Part shown: positions 23,705 to 37,900 of the stretch, one piece after another
Layout: every line of letters begins with the position of its first letter
Numbering within the stretch: the stretch's first letter is position 1
NCBI GenBank assembly: GCA_025558075.1
Contig: JAHLKF010000002.1
Location: 1,054,001-1,118,000 of the forward strand
From: Gaertneriomyces semiglobifer
Lineage: Eukaryota; Chytridiomycota; Chytridiomycetes; Spizellomycetales; Spizellomycetaceae
Direction: 5' to 3'
DNA: 64,000 bases
Made by a program: the position numbers and the translations under genes
The notes under the pieces: model-generated
The model's database searches: none
The model's input: the letters and a program-made list of their open reading frames with translations, nothing else
Told to the model about the DNA's origin: nothing

Positions 23705-25973
23705 ATGCTATCAAACTATCCTCGCGCGACCGCCACGGCAAAAGTCTCTTCGTCCAAGTGTACATCTTCATCAGATGCAAAGGATGCGTCAAATTCCGCC
23801 TCTCACCCGCGATACATTCACGGAAGGCCTTTGCCTCAGACGCCAAAATCTGTTGATGTCGCAAGTGGCTTGGGCATCGATCATTTAGCAGACAGGTTGA
23901 GCTCTGTAGACATGCTGGCACAGAATGGATACAAGGACAAGGAGGCAACTTTGAAAGACGGTGATAAGGCGAAACCGGTTCCACCTCCGAAGCCTGCGCG
24001 ACTGCATTTGGGCGAATACGGCACCGGCGCCCGTGCTGCCGAACTTGCAACTGAAGTGAGCGTAACGACCCCTGGAGGCAGCCAAATGGTTCTAGATGAG
24101 AGTCCAGTCGCAGAGGCAGAGTACGGAGCTGCGGATGGCTTCGCTCTTGCTGACGATGTGATCGTCGGCGATGCTGAGGCAATTGAAAAGGAGAAGCGGA
24201 AATTTACATGTTCTAACGCGACTAAACGGAAGAGCGAGATGATGAGAGTTTGTAAGTGTCGGACGCAAGATATTTGTTATACTGCTATATCTTTCTCAAC
24301 TCTATATTGGGCTTCCAGATTTCCTCGACCACTACTTTTCCTTGTTGACCTATCTTCAGCAGCGTCGAGAGCGCACCACAGCCTTCCATAAAGATGTTAC
24401 CTCCAACCCCGCTATTGCTGCTCCTGAAAAGGAAAGGGAGTGGAAAAAGTACTGTGGGAAGGAGCGTGCTCATCTCAGGAAGCGGCGGGCAAAGATTGGA
24501 ATTGAGAGATTCGAGATTCTCAAACAAGTGGGCCAAGGAGGCTATGGGCAGGTATGGCGAACGTGACAAAGGCAAAAAAGATGATCTACGTGCTCATTTC
24601 TCCGAATGAAGGTCTTTTTGGCACGTATGAAAACTTCCGCCACCAGCCATGTTGTTACCAGTGCGAACGGAGGACCCAGTGCAACATACTCCCCTCCAAT
24701 TGCCTTGAAGATCATGTCAAAGCGCCTTCTCGTGCGGCTAAATGAAACTCAGCATATTCTGACGGAGCGCGACATTCTTTCCCGCACCAACAGTCCTTGG
24801 TTGGTTAAACTCCTCTACTCGTTTCAAGACAGCGAGAATGTGTATTTAGGAATGGAATTCGTTGGAGGAGGGGATATGCGGACTTTACTGAACACCAGCG
24901 GTTGCTTGAGGGAAGACAACGCTAGATTCTACGCCGCAGAGATGGCAAAGGGAGTTGCCGAGCTGCATGGCTTGGGCTATATCCATCGGTAAGAGCGCGC
25001 ACATATGAGAACGCACCCTTCTTTCTTCCGGGCGGATGAATCAGTATTCTAATGTTCCATACTCGACAGTGATCTCAAACCCGAAAACTTCCTCGTATCG
25101 TCCACGGGGCATTTGAAATTGACTGACTTCGGATTGTCGCGCGGACAACTTTCAACAGAGTATATCAACGAACTCCAAAACAAACTGGTTCACATACAAA
25201 ACCAGTCGACAAACTATACGCCTACCCAACGGTCTATCAACGAAAAGAGAAGCCTTCATCTTTCAAGTAAGAGTGTACGTGGGAACATGTCACACGTGGG
25301 AGTAGGAATGCGCGCCTTTTCCTTGGTTGGGAGTCCCGATTACATGGCACCTGAGATCTTGGAGATAGCTCAGCAAAAAAATTCCCCTGACTCTGCCACT
25401 GGATACGGTCATGCCGTTGATTACTGGTCGTTAGGCGCCATCCTGTTTGAGTTGGTATGCGGATTCCCACCGTTCACCGGTTCGAACACGGATGAAGTTT
25501 GGTGCAATTTGCTCAACTGGAAGACGACCCTGGAAAGGCCAGTTTACGAGGGTCGAGATGAGGAGTTCAATTTGACAGATGACTGTTGGAATTTGATTAC
25601 GAAACTGGTTTGCGACAAAGAAATTCGGTTGCAATCCATTGCTGACTTAGAAGGACATCCGTGGTTCAAGAAGTACAACTACAACTTTTCCCATCTTGGT
25701 AAGCCTGCTGCAGAATGCGTAGGGGCCGATATCAAGTACAAGCCGCCGTTCATCCCTCGCCTCGCCTCTCACTTCGACACCTCTTACTTTGACGACTTTG
25801 ATAACCCTGATGATATGAAGATGTACAAGGAAGTAAAAGAGAGGATGAAGGAAATGGAGAAGAAAATGAACGACGGTAGCGAAGGTGGTCGGGAACTGGA
25901 ACGACGACTCCGCCAAGAGTTTGTTGGTTTTACGTATCGGAGAAAAGATGAGGCGGACGCATTGCTGTTTTAG
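23705..25973 (+). CDS. DBF2: NDR-family protein kinase, Dbf2/Sid2 type
   Basis: AGC-group Ser/Thr kinase of the mitotic-exit/septation pathway, activated with a Mob1 partner. Four exons: 23705-24251, 24319-24551, 24612-24988, 25070-25973; 686 residues. A low-complexity N-terminus is followed by the Mob-binding block FLDHYFSLLTYLQQRRER, then the glycine loop KQVGQGGYGQVFLAR, catalytic IHRDLKPENF, DFGLS, an expanded activation segment, and SLVGSPDYMAPEIL. The C-terminal hydrophobic motif is FVGFTYRR with its regulatory threonine. The N-lobe has an extra Ser/Thr-rich stretch of about 23 residues between FLARMK and the lysine-bearing ALKIM strand. LKPENFLVSSTGHLKLTDFGL fits Dbf2/Sid2 better than Cbk1/Orb6. 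Confidence 0.92.
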
Positions 25974-26307
25974 AAGTTGGCTGGCTCCACTATAATTAGG
26001 CTTACTACAAGGCGATGACTATATGAAACTGGTGTAATGAATATATCGCAATTATAGACTTGACCAAACACTGCCGAACAGCTTGGCTTTGGGCATTGTT
26101 GCTTCTCTACAAGTTGATTTGCATTTTTTGTATCACAGTGCGGATAACGAGTATCTAACCTTGCACGCATCTGTGGAAAACCAGAGTATCATGCTCCTCA
26201 GGTAGGTGTCCCCTAGATTGTCCCCTAAGTGGTTTAATAACTGAAGCAATGTCCAATACGGTGACGTTTTGTATTCGCACACGATCTTCAAAATGTAGAT
26301 CTTCTAC
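25974..26307 (+). other. Convergent intergenic region
   Basis: Between the kinase stop (plus) and the Kre9/Knh1-like gene stop (minus). No gene seen. Contains a short imperfect tandem TGTCCCCTAGATTGTCCCCTAA near 26205-26228, otherwise unremarkable 3' sequence. Confidence 0.45.
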
Positions 26308-28156
26308 CTAAGCGACTACCAATAGAATCAGTCCAACCACTGGAATGCTCCAAAGTCCCCTTCCGTCTATCCGACTTGCCAAGTTCTTCCAACCACCGCC
26401 CAAATAGTCCCCCGTATTTGGGTTCTGGTCGGGGTCCGCGGTCTTGTCGTTAGTTCCAGTGGCGTTTTTCCCACCGCCGGAGGTCGTAAGCCGTTCCACT
26501 ACCGCTACTCCCGATGTAAAAACAGCAACTTCGGCATTTTCGGGCAAGGATCCGGAAACCCGGACTAAATAATCATTTCCTAGGAGGAAATCTTTTGAAA
26601 GTTCGTAGGTCAGCGACCGAGTTTCGGCGGGAAGGGCGGTCGCTAAAGATAAGTAGTGCTTGTGGACAACTGTAATGAAGAAAGCTTGAGGTTTTGCTAC
26701 TGGATAACTTCACGGAAAAAAGTAACGTACCACTGTATTTGTATAGATCGACTCTCCAAGAATGGACTGGCTGCGCATCCGTGGTCTGCGTCAGTGTCCA
26801 TGAAACGCTGGCATTCTTACCCTGAGCCCACTGTGCCGGAGTTGTCACCGCCAAAATGTTTCCATGAACTTTTTCTTCATCCAAGACGACGATGAGCCGA
26901 CTGAGACCGCTCACTGGGTCTATTGGGGCATTGGCGGTGGCATTTTGTGAAGTCGCGTAGCCCCATGCTCGAATGTAATATACTCCGGCAGCTAAATTGT
27001 CCGGAACCTGATATGTCAATCGTCCGCCGTTGGTGCTAGAGGCTTTTCCAATTGGTGTACCGAGAGTGTTTGAGGATCCCAATAAGGTGTCATACAGTTC
27101 AATTGTCCATGAATTCACGGTAGCTTCAGGGAAAGGCTCATACTTCCAGGTAATGAGAGCACTATTACCGGGGGTCCATCTGGCAGCAACGTCTATGGTC
27201 ATGGCTGGATCCGACATAGCCGGTTGTGGGAAGATACTGAAGAGCGGCGAGCTCAACATCGGACTCACGGTGATTGTTTGTGTATCCACGTTGTGGGTTT
27301 TGGTAAGCCCGTCAGCAGGAATAATACGTAGCGAATAAAATTGAGATAAGCGGAGAGAAGCTGGAACAAGCCATTCTTGCGTATACGTTTGTTCCTTGCC
27401 GCTCGCTGGAACAGATGGAAAGAGGGTGTACACTTCAGACCAGGCAGAATTGAGGATATCGATGCGTACAGCGGTGACACCATTAAAGGCTGATCCGAGG
27501 GTGTACTGCAACAACACTTTGCGTCCAGTGAACCATTGGGTATAACCATACGTAGACAAACCAGGGGCCGTAAAACTACCTGTGCTACCAAGTTAGACCA
27601 GGGGCAAGCGTTGGTTAGAGTGGTACCACTTACCAGCATTTGGGTCTACAATACTGAACATCTCACTGATTGGAAGCTCGTACCAGTCTGGACTCTCTGT
27701 TTGACCTTTAAGCGGTCCCCAAACTTTGACCACGTAGTTGCTCCCAGCGGGGATACTTCCGGGAATTGTGACTGTGAGTGTGTTCTCAACATCGGGATTT
27801 GGGGCAGTTCCATTAGTTACAAGATAGTCCACAAAGCGTTGACCTCCCTGTCATGAAATGATGAACTCCCTGACTCTCATCTAAGGCACAACATTTACTA
27901 CGGGCATCCATACCTGCACTGTGATGAGATCAACATTGAGGTACTCTAATTCAATGGAGCACCGGTATTTAATGTCTATCTGTCCTCCTCTCGAAAACTG
28001 CTGCGCAAGCCGAGGAACGGTCACTCCATCGCCTTGCTCGAGGGCAATAGGAGCCCGCAAGGCCCGCTCCACATATGGCGTCCCATAATTGAAGTAATAA
28101 TACAATGATCCCAGGAGAACTAAAAGGGTCGTACGAAAGAGATTCAGGCCAAACAT
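26308..28156 (-). CDS. Surface protein with tandem Kre9/Knh1-type Ig-like repeats
   Basis: Probable secreted or membrane-attached cell-surface/wall protein. Four exons: 28156-27914, 27847-27634, 27579-26731, 26669-26308; 555 residues. The N-terminus has a hydrophobic stretch (FRTTLLVLLGSLYYYF) acting as signal peptide or anchor; the C-terminus ends in SIPVVGLILLVVA after a polar linker, resembling a GPI-addition signal. In between are about four related beta-sandwich units, each with a core W-x(2)-G...I/V-x-W and ending in Y-x-I/V-R/K-V/A-W/S-G (YVVKVWG, YYIRAWG, YLVRVSG), the pattern of the Kre9/Knh1 N-terminal (PF10342-type) domain. The family assignment is by repeat pattern, not close identity. 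Confidence 0.7.
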
Positions 28157-28833
28157 GATTTCAGTAGGTTGTCTGATCTATGCGTGTGCGGTCGCCTCAA
28201 AAGACCAACTGTTCATGTTCCGTTCAGCGTCCTTGATCGCGTGCTGCGCGTTTCTCCGCCATCACGTAAGCAATGTCATATATCAATAAGCGCCTCGGTT
28301 CGCGTTAAAGGTCTTCGAACTCTGGAAACGGCCAAGGTCTGTTGAGAATCGTACTCAACCTTTGATGTTCCATTCACCTTGCGAAGCTGAATAGGTGATC
28401 ACCCGTCTGGCCAGAGGATCTTTTTATGTCATGAACTAAGATCTGGATGGTTAAGTTAGACTTGCCGATGACCTCTGCTGATGTTTCTGAGATGTTGGCT
28501 GGTCCTTTTTCTACAGGGAGAGAACTGTATTTCAGGTGCGCAGCTACGTGCTTCGTGACGGACAACATCGAAAGCGATGGTAGCGACGAACTTGCTCTTC
28601 CTCCTTCCATTGCACAGACGTTGGCAGAAGACGAGATATTTGACAGGGTTTCACCGCAACACATGGAGCACACAGTCATAGTCCTGAGCATGAGGAGTTT
28701 TGTTTCTGAGGCATGCAACATTGTCTTCGTAACTACTGTACACAGATCATTTCTTGGTATAACCATCCAGAGCGCGGGGACTCGCATTCGTAATCATCTG
28801 ACCTTAGGCCATCAGCAACCGAACTTGGCGATT
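28157..28833 (+). other. Intergenic region without a supported gene
   Basis: About 680 bp between the surface-protein start and the centrin stop (both minus). A 145-codon plus frame (28447-28884) and a 137-codon minus frame (28374-28787) overlap each other; the plus frame also overlaps the last centrin exon. Neither resembles a known family. Confidence 0.4.
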
Positions 28834-29489
28834 TCAGTCATTGTTATCCGTCATAATAGCAATGAACTCTTGTTCATTAACTAAAACAGGGAGTTAACAA
28901 AGCAGCCGCGGCGAGAATACAACGGAAAGTGGACGTACTTTCTCCGTCTTGGTCCAGGTCAAACTCATCAATCATTGCCTGTAATTCTTCATCCTCCAAA
29001 TTCTCTCCAATCTCTTTTGCAATCCTTCGCAGATTTCGGAGAGAAATCTTTCCAGTTCCTTCATCGTCAAACAACTGGAATGCTTTGCGTAGCTCCTCCA
29101 TTGGATCCCGTGAAAGAATCTTTTGCGTCACTGGTAGAGCATTACATGTAAATAGGAAGTAACGACCATACCGACAGCACACAGCTGGCATTCGTTCAAG
29201 AGACCCATCAGTCATGATACTCACTGACTTTGTTGAACTCTTCCCACGCAATCAAACCACTACGACCATCCTGTTCATACTCTCTCAGAATCTTGAGAAC
29301 TTCAGGCTTTTTCGCATCAAAACCCAATGCCCGCATGGCCACTTTCAATTCATGATAGTCGAGAGCATTGTCCTTGTCGGTATCGAACAGCTCGAACGCT
29401 TCCCTGATTTCCTGTTTCTGTTCTTCGGTAAGTTCTGGCCGCGGTGCTCGCCGCTTCTGGTTCTTTGCCGAGTTGTAGAGGAGGGACAT
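28834..29489 (-). CDS. CDC31: Centrin (Cdc31 / centrin-3 type)
   Basis: EF-hand protein of centrioles, basal bodies and spindle pole bodies. Three exons: 29489-29225, 29130-28939, 28880-28834; 167 residues. Four EF-hands in order: [25 protein letters not shown], a second with [40 protein letters not shown], and [18 protein letters not shown]. The short basic start [20 protein letters not shown] and the [16 protein letters not shown] segment point to the Cdc31/centrin-3 branch. EF-hand 3 lacks some acidic ligands, a common family feature. Divergent from the alpha-glucosidase gene. Confidence 0.93.
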
Positions 29490-29529
29490 GGTGATAGCTC
29501 CCCCGCCTGGTTAAAGAGTGCTTCTTTAG

Positions 29530-32333
<2,804 letters not shown>

Positions 32334-32453
32334 AATAACTTTTTGTAATACTACCGTAGCTTGGTATGCATCGACTTGCGCATTGCAAATCTTGAACCCA
32401 GTTATTACGGTCTATTGCAACCACAAACACGGAAGCATTGTATTATAGATCCT

Positions 32454-34445
32454 CTAATCTTCAGCACGAAGTTCGGAGTGGGAGTCTGAGTGGGCAGGAT
32501 GTCCCATTTGCTCTGATTCACCCTGTTGCTTCGTACTACTTGTTTCCACAACAAAGTCATCTTCAGCTACAGAATCTTGTGAGGTGGGAGGGTCCTCGAT
32601 GGTTTGGTTGTCGTGTTCGGGTTCCAATATCGACGGCGCGTTTAAGAACGCCGAAAGGCCCGCAGTGATGCCGGAAGGCATCTTGCGGGAATCGTTACCG
32701 TATAATGCTCCCAGCCCATTGTACAGGAATTCAGCCAAGTCGATCCACACTTTGACGGCTGTGTACACTACTTCCCAGTCTCGTCGAGTCCACAGCTGGA
32801 GCGCCAGGTCCTCGCTTCCTCGCCTTCTGTTAATTCTGTCAGTATAGTTTTTCCGAGCCCGTTCAATAACGCCCTCTAACGCATCAGAACATTTGCCCAG
32901 TCCATCGACCAATGTAGCTTCCACGGGTATTCGAGCTTCAGTCAATGGAAGTGCGCGTAGATGATTCCAAGCTGCGTGAACGCTGTTCACAAGACGCGCA
33001 AAGGGAGGATAGGCCAAAATATGGCCCGGTGCAGCAATGACTTGCACTCTTCCTTGAGCCACTGGTGGAAGCGGCATCGGTGCTGATTGTTGAATGTGTA
33101 GCCGGTTCGGAAATGAGCCGCGTTCCGGCTCAGATGCAACCGATGTTGTATTGGTATCATCATTGTCCATAATCCAACTCAAGAAATCATGAAAGCCGCA
33201 TTCCAATTCGCTGTTGACCAGGCGCAGAATTCCATCAGTAAATAAGGACGTCGACAGGCCTCCAAAATCCAAACCGACTCGAGTCAAGGAATGCGACAAG
33301 TAGGTCACCTGTGAATGAACAGACGCAATTTGTTGTGCTGAATCAAGATGAGGGACATGCGTGGAAAGCATGTGTAGCAGGTTGTTGATACGATGTGTGA
33401 TGTAGGAGGGTAGAACGTTGGCATCTGTCGGGGTATCGGACGAGGGGAAGATCGCACGGAATTGGTACACAATGTCGAGAAGAAAATCTCTGTAAACATC
33501 CAGATGCATTTTAAGAAGCTCTGCGTGATTCTCGGATCGGCCCTCTCGTAAGCGTTGTTGTAGGTGAGAATCTCGCTGTCGCAAAAAGACAATGCGAAGC
33601 TGATGCGGCGGCAAATTCGATGCTCGCCGCAGGAAACCGATGACTTTTATACAAGTAGGAAGCTTCACGTCCCCTTTCAAGGAAGCGATGAGTTGACCTT
33701 GCATAACCTTGGTAGATTCCTCAACAGCCTCCTGTATCGTACTCAAAAACGAAAACCCTGGATGCCGAGCTATCAGACGGCCAACATAGGCTTGCAAATC
33801 CATTGCTTCCTCATAATAACCATTGCGGACAAAAGTTTGCATCAGATGTGGGATCTCGAGCAGCTCCAATAAAGTTTCTTGGTGATTCAGTAAGATTCGA
33901 TTCCGTTTCTGATCCTTGACAATATCACTACAGGCGCCAGGGAACTCTGCACATGCAGTTGACAAATCTGTCAGAGTTTCGACAACGCCGTCGCATCTGT
34001 CGGCCACATCTCCTAACGCAGTTCTAGATGTCCGCGTACATTCGTCTGCCTTCAAGAATGATCTGTACTCGGTGTAAACCAACTCTGCTAACTGCTTCTG
34101 TATCCGGTCCCCTTCTTCACGCAGAGCGGCCGGTTCAGCCTTCAGAGTCTGTAAAGAACTGGAACATAGGTAATCCAGGTAGGAGTGATACTCCGGACGT
34201 TTGAATACTTCTTCGGTCAGTACGGGTGGCGTGGCAACAGGCTGCTCAATATCCCTTCGGCTACTTTGGGGCGTCAGGACCAGTCTGCCAGATGGCATTC
34301 GAACCGGAGCCGCCGGTTGTGTGGTAATGGATGAAGGTCGAGGCGTTCCACCGCTCTCCACAAGAAGCGATATGAGCTGTGCATGGCCTAGCTGCTGCAC
34401 AGACTGCGATGGTGGTGGTGGTGGTGGTGCAGGCGTTACGGTCAT
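32454..34445 (-). CDS. COG8: Conserved oligomeric Golgi complex subunit 8
   Basis: Subunit of the COG tether for retrograde vesicles within the Golgi. Single exon; from ATG at 34445 (MTVTPAPPPPPPSQ) it gives 663 residues, and an in-frame ATG at 34514 would add 23 basic residues. COG8/Dor1 signatures: HSYLDYLCSSSLQTLKAEP, RIQKQLAELVYTEYRSFLKA, RNRILLNHQETLLELLEIPH, LMQTFVRNGYYEEAMDLQAY and CIKVIGFLRRASNLPPHQLR. The C-terminus is acidic and Ser-rich. It converges with the alpha-glucosidase gene (120 bp between stops) and is divergent from ATG4. Confidence 0.92.
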   Translation of the reverse strand: MTVTPAPPPPPPSQSVQQLGHAQLISLLVESGGTPRPSSITTQPAAPVRMPSGRLVLTPQSSRRDIEQPVATPPVLTEEVFKRPEYHSYLDYLCSSSLQTLKAEPAALREEGDRIQKQLAELVYTEYRSFLKADECTRTSRTALGDVADRCDGVVETLTDLSTACAEFPGACSDIVKDQKRNRILLNHQETLLELLEIPHLMQTFVRNGYYEEAMDLQAYVGRLIARHPGFSFLSTIQEAVEESTKVMQGQLIASLKGDVKLPTCIKVIGFLRRASNLPPHQLRIVFLRQRDSHLQQRLREGRSENHAELLKMHLDVYRDFLLDIVYQFRAIFPSSDTPTDANVLPSYITHRINNLLHMLSTHVPHLDSAQQIASVHSQVTYLSHSLTRVGLDFGGLSTSLFTDGILRLVNSELECGFHDFLSWIMDNDDTNTTSVASEPERGSFPNRLHIQQSAPMPLPPVAQGRVQVIAAPGHILAYPPFARLVNSVHAAWNHLRALPLTEARIPVEATLVDGLGKCSDALEGVIERARKNYTDRINRRRGSEDLALQLWTRRDWEVVYTAVKVWIDLAEFLYNGLGALYGNDSRKMPSGITAGLSAFLNAPSILEPEHDNQTIEDPPTSQDSVAEDDFVVETSSTKQQGESEQMGHPAHSDSHSELRAED

Positions 34446-34641
34446 TCCAACGTCTCCCCTTCGTCGTCTCGTCGCCAGAACCGCTGAGGACGTAACTCTT
34501 AACGCGTGACACATTCAAACGACGACAGCGACAACGACAACGACAAACCAAGACTTTCTCCTTACGGCCAGTCTTTTTTCTTAATTGTGCCGGGGATAGC
34601 CTGCTGTGGCAGATTTGGTTCGAGCATCCCGCTTGCATTGG

Positions 34642-36187
34642 ATGGACGAGGAACAGCAGAAGGATACCCTGTGTGTGAAGCCTGCGGTTTTCGAAACGGA
34701 GAACGAAGGGGCATTGTCTTTAGAAGCGTCTGCCAGCACAGATCAACCACTCATCGAACCAACGGTCTCGGTGGCCGATGACCTTTCCCTGTGGTCCAAG
34801 CTCACTGATTTCATTTCCTCTCGGCTTCGCCCTCCAACTTCCCGAATGGCCAACACTCACAATTCCGACACCTTTCTTTCTCGAATCTCTGCGCGGACTG
34901 GGATTCCATTTACTTCAGACTCTCCAGAAGTAACTGGCCCTGTCACACTCCTGGGGAAAGCATATCCGTTGATAACCGATGCGGGCTGTTTAGAAGACTT
35001 TAGAAGTATTATATGGGTCACCTATCGGAAAGAATATCCCTGCATCAATGGAACATCATTTAGCACAGATGTCGGATGGGGTTGCATGCTGAGAAGCGGG
35101 CAAATGATGGTTGCAGAAGCCCTGAAACGGTTTACTTTGGGAAGAGGTAAGTTACATCGCGAGCTCTGCTTCCGTCGAAAATCTCCAATCAACATTTGCC
35201 TGTAGATTGGAGGCTACCCTCAGCCTCCGACGATTCAAAGCAGAATGATGTCGAATATGCAAAGATTGTTTCCCTTTTCTTCGATACCCCCAATGCTCCA
35301 CTGTCAATTCATCATATTGCCACCAAGGGCCAACTGCATGATAAAAAGATCGGAGAATGGTTCGGTCCAATGACTATTTCTCAAGTCATTAAGTGAGAAC
35401 ATCATAGCGCTGAATGCATAGTAGGATGGGAACGTTACTAATGCGGTTTACCTAGAACGTTGATTAATGACAATCTGGATATCTCGCTAAAGGTCCATGT
35501 CGCTTCGGAAGGCGCCGTGTATACTAAAGAGCTTGATTTCGGCCAAAGCGGAATTCTTGTTCTGATTCCGGTGAGGCTGGGGTTAGAAGGATTGAACGCT
35601 GTCTATTATGAGAGCATCAAGGTTCGTGCAAGTGCTTCCGCCATTACGTACAGTGTTTGTGGTTAACCTCGCTACCCCCACATCAGGCGTGTCTAGGGAT
35701 GAAGCACTGCGTTGGGATTGCTGGGTACGTATATATTCACAACCCGAATGGTTCTGCAAGCAACTAACATTCCAAGCAGCGGACGTCCCAACTCTTCCCT
35801 CTTTTTCGTTGGTTGCTCCGGGGATAATCTCATTTACTTGGATCCCCATTTCCTTCGACCTGCTATAGCATGCAAGGCTCCGGAGGCTTATACAGTCAAT
35901 GAACTGGAATCATATCAGTGTACGACCCCGCGAACAACACCCATAGATTTGGTAGATCCTAGCATGGTGCTCGGCTTTTGCTTCGCTGACGAGGCAGAAT
36001 GGGAAGAATTCGTATCTTATAGTCGAAAGGTTAGTGCCTGATATTCAGCGATTGATCACTCCTCAGTGATGTTTGACTGAATTGTTTCCAGATTACTGAG
36101 GGTAAGACGCCGCTGTTCACTATCGCGGAACGCCTACCTAGCTTTAACGAGCGCAATATCGACTTGTCTGACGGTGATGACTTCTGA
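34642..36187 (+). CDS. ATG4: Autophagy cysteine protease Atg4
   Basis: C54 protease that trims Atg8 and later releases it from phosphatidylethanolamine. Six exons: 34642-35146, 35206-35392, 35456-35621, 35687-35724, 35780-36029, 36092-36187; 413 residues. The catalytic cysteine is in STDVGWGCMLRSGQMM; the Asp-His pair is in IYLDPHF. Other signatures: FRSIIWVTYRKEYPCI, WFGPMTISQVIK, GGRPNSSLFFVG and DPSMVLGFCF. Exon 4 is a 38-nt micro-exon encoding ACLGMKHCVGIA. The acidic end NIDLSDGDDF is typical of the family tail. The start is the first ATG in the frame. Confidence 0.94.
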
Positions 36188-36463
36188 TAAGCCAATGGAT
36201 GGAAACATAGTAATTTTACTGTAAATAGCACTTTTTGGTACGGGCACCTCCCATGTGCGCTGGATACCGTTTTATATTTGAATAGCTCTCGTTGGCCATT
36301 CCAGTAGACAATTAACTGCCAGTTCTTCCAGATGTAGGAATGTCCCAGAATGCAGCTGGGACATTTTAACAGACCTAACACGACAAAGTTGTTACGAGCT
36401 TAAGTCAACCGTGGAACCACAACACCTATGAGAGACCATATCCTTCTCTCCGCAACGCCCAGT

Positions 36464-37788
36464 TCAAAAGCTCATCTCAAGGATGAGAACATTTTCGTAA
36501 GCGTACCACGCTACCCCTGCGGCAGCCACAAGTGCACTTGCAGCCAGCACTTTTCCTACACGCCCCAACCAATATCGCTGTGAGCTGCCGAGTCTTTCCA
36601 ACTCGCGAATCTCTTTTTGGAATAGTTTTTCTGGGTGGCCCGACACAGGGATTGATTTCCCAGGAGGCAGACGCCAAATATCGTCGTAGAATCGATGAAT
36701 GACTCCACTCTTCAACAGCTTTCCCACCTGTAGAACTGATGGAGGGTGACTTTTGTACGTTTCCCACGCGTTTGTGATGATCGTTTCCCAATTCGTAGAC
36801 AGCGATATCTTGGATAGCATGTGATGCAACATTGCAGAATCCACGTCGGGATCGCTCTCAGCAAGCCCTACAATTTCCTTTTCTCTCGCTGCAATAAGGG
36901 ATGTGCAGACATACACTACCATGACAGGTCCGTGTGCTATGAACAAGTCCCATAATCGCGTAAGAATCCGTATATCGTTGATGTCATGGGTGAACCATGT
37001 CAATATCCAAGAAATAGCGAAGTAAGGCCGATACTCAGGTCCGTCGATTCCATTCGACATTTTAAGGAGAGAGTGAACCTTGGGAGTGGTTCGCGCAAGT
37101 ATAGGCATGATGAGATTGAGCTGAGCCTCCGTGCCGTTGAGCGTCGGTAAAAGGTGGTCTCGCAGATAAAAAAGGGTCAGCGACTCTAACATGGGCGGGA
37201 CGCCCTCCGACGGCAGAGATAGTAGCAGCAGGGACGCTATGTCATGAAAGCCTACACCGGAGCGAAAACATATTCAGATGGAAGGTTTGGCAGCAAACGG
37301 GATACTACGGTCGCACCTTGATAATAGTTCAGGTATGGATATCGTTTGAACAATCTCAGCAGGACATCCTCCAGTTGATCTCGATAAAATAAAAGTTGTT
37401 TCTCAGTGACGACCGTGGGCAGCAAATGCGTAAGCGATCTGTTCACATCTAGGTGGACCTGATCTGCGTCTCGAGGCCTTTCTGGATGCGCTCGGAGAGC
37501 ATCAATACCGGTATGAGCATCTAGCCCGTATCAGAGCCACCGACCTCCATCTTCGAGCTCTTTATCCTCATCTCGTATATGGTCTGTCGATCTGGCTCTG
37601 CAGAGCAGCGGCCAGCATCTAGCTCTCAGCTCTGCAGTGCCAAAACCGCCTTCAGATAATGAAAACTGACGCAATGCTGCAACATCTAGCGATTCGACTG
37701 CTTCAACGATTTGCTTGGTTTTAGAGGTCTGCCGCTTTTTCGGATGACGAGGCCTTTGCCTTTTGTGTTTTCGCTTTTCGGCCGGCAT
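36464..37788 (-). CDS. GYP8: TBC-domain Rab GTPase-activating protein, TBC1D20/Gyp8 type
   Basis: Predicted GAP for Rab1/Ypt1 at the ER-Golgi interface. Three exons: 37788-37545, 37481-37317, 37251-36464; 398 residues. The N-terminus is very basic (RKHKRQRPRHPKKRQ). The TBC domain includes LRARCWPLL, QVHLDVNRSL, LFKRYPYLNYYQGFHDIASLL (glutamine finger YYQG) and RPYFAISWILTWFTHD. It ends with one transmembrane segment (LAASALVAAAGVAWYAYENV), as in TBC1D20 and Gyp8. Intron 1 (63 nt, GTCGGT...CATCCAG) removes an otherwise in-frame TGA. Confidence 0.88.
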
Positions 37789-37900
37789 GATGAGTGTGCT
37801 TTGAATTTGGAGAAATCGGACGCTAGGTGCAGCGCCCTGTTAACAGTTTCCAGTTGAAAGTTTGGAATGACGGAAACCATCCAAAGAGTTATACAGAACA

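Noticed and set aside
23628..24182. 184-codon minus-strand frame
   Set aside because: Lies almost entirely antisense to the first exon of the Dbf2-type kinase and has Arg/His/Ser/Leu-rich antisense composition.
28447..28884. 145-codon plus-strand frame as a gene
   Set aside because: It runs into the last centrin exon, overlaps an open frame on the other strand and shows no family motif.
37520..37545. In-frame TGA in the TBC gene, suggesting stop-codon readthrough or a 24-nt intron
   Set aside because: A 63-nt intron (GTCGGT to CATCCAG, 37482-37544) with matching phase removes the TGA and fits the local intron size; a 24-nt intron would be implausibly short.
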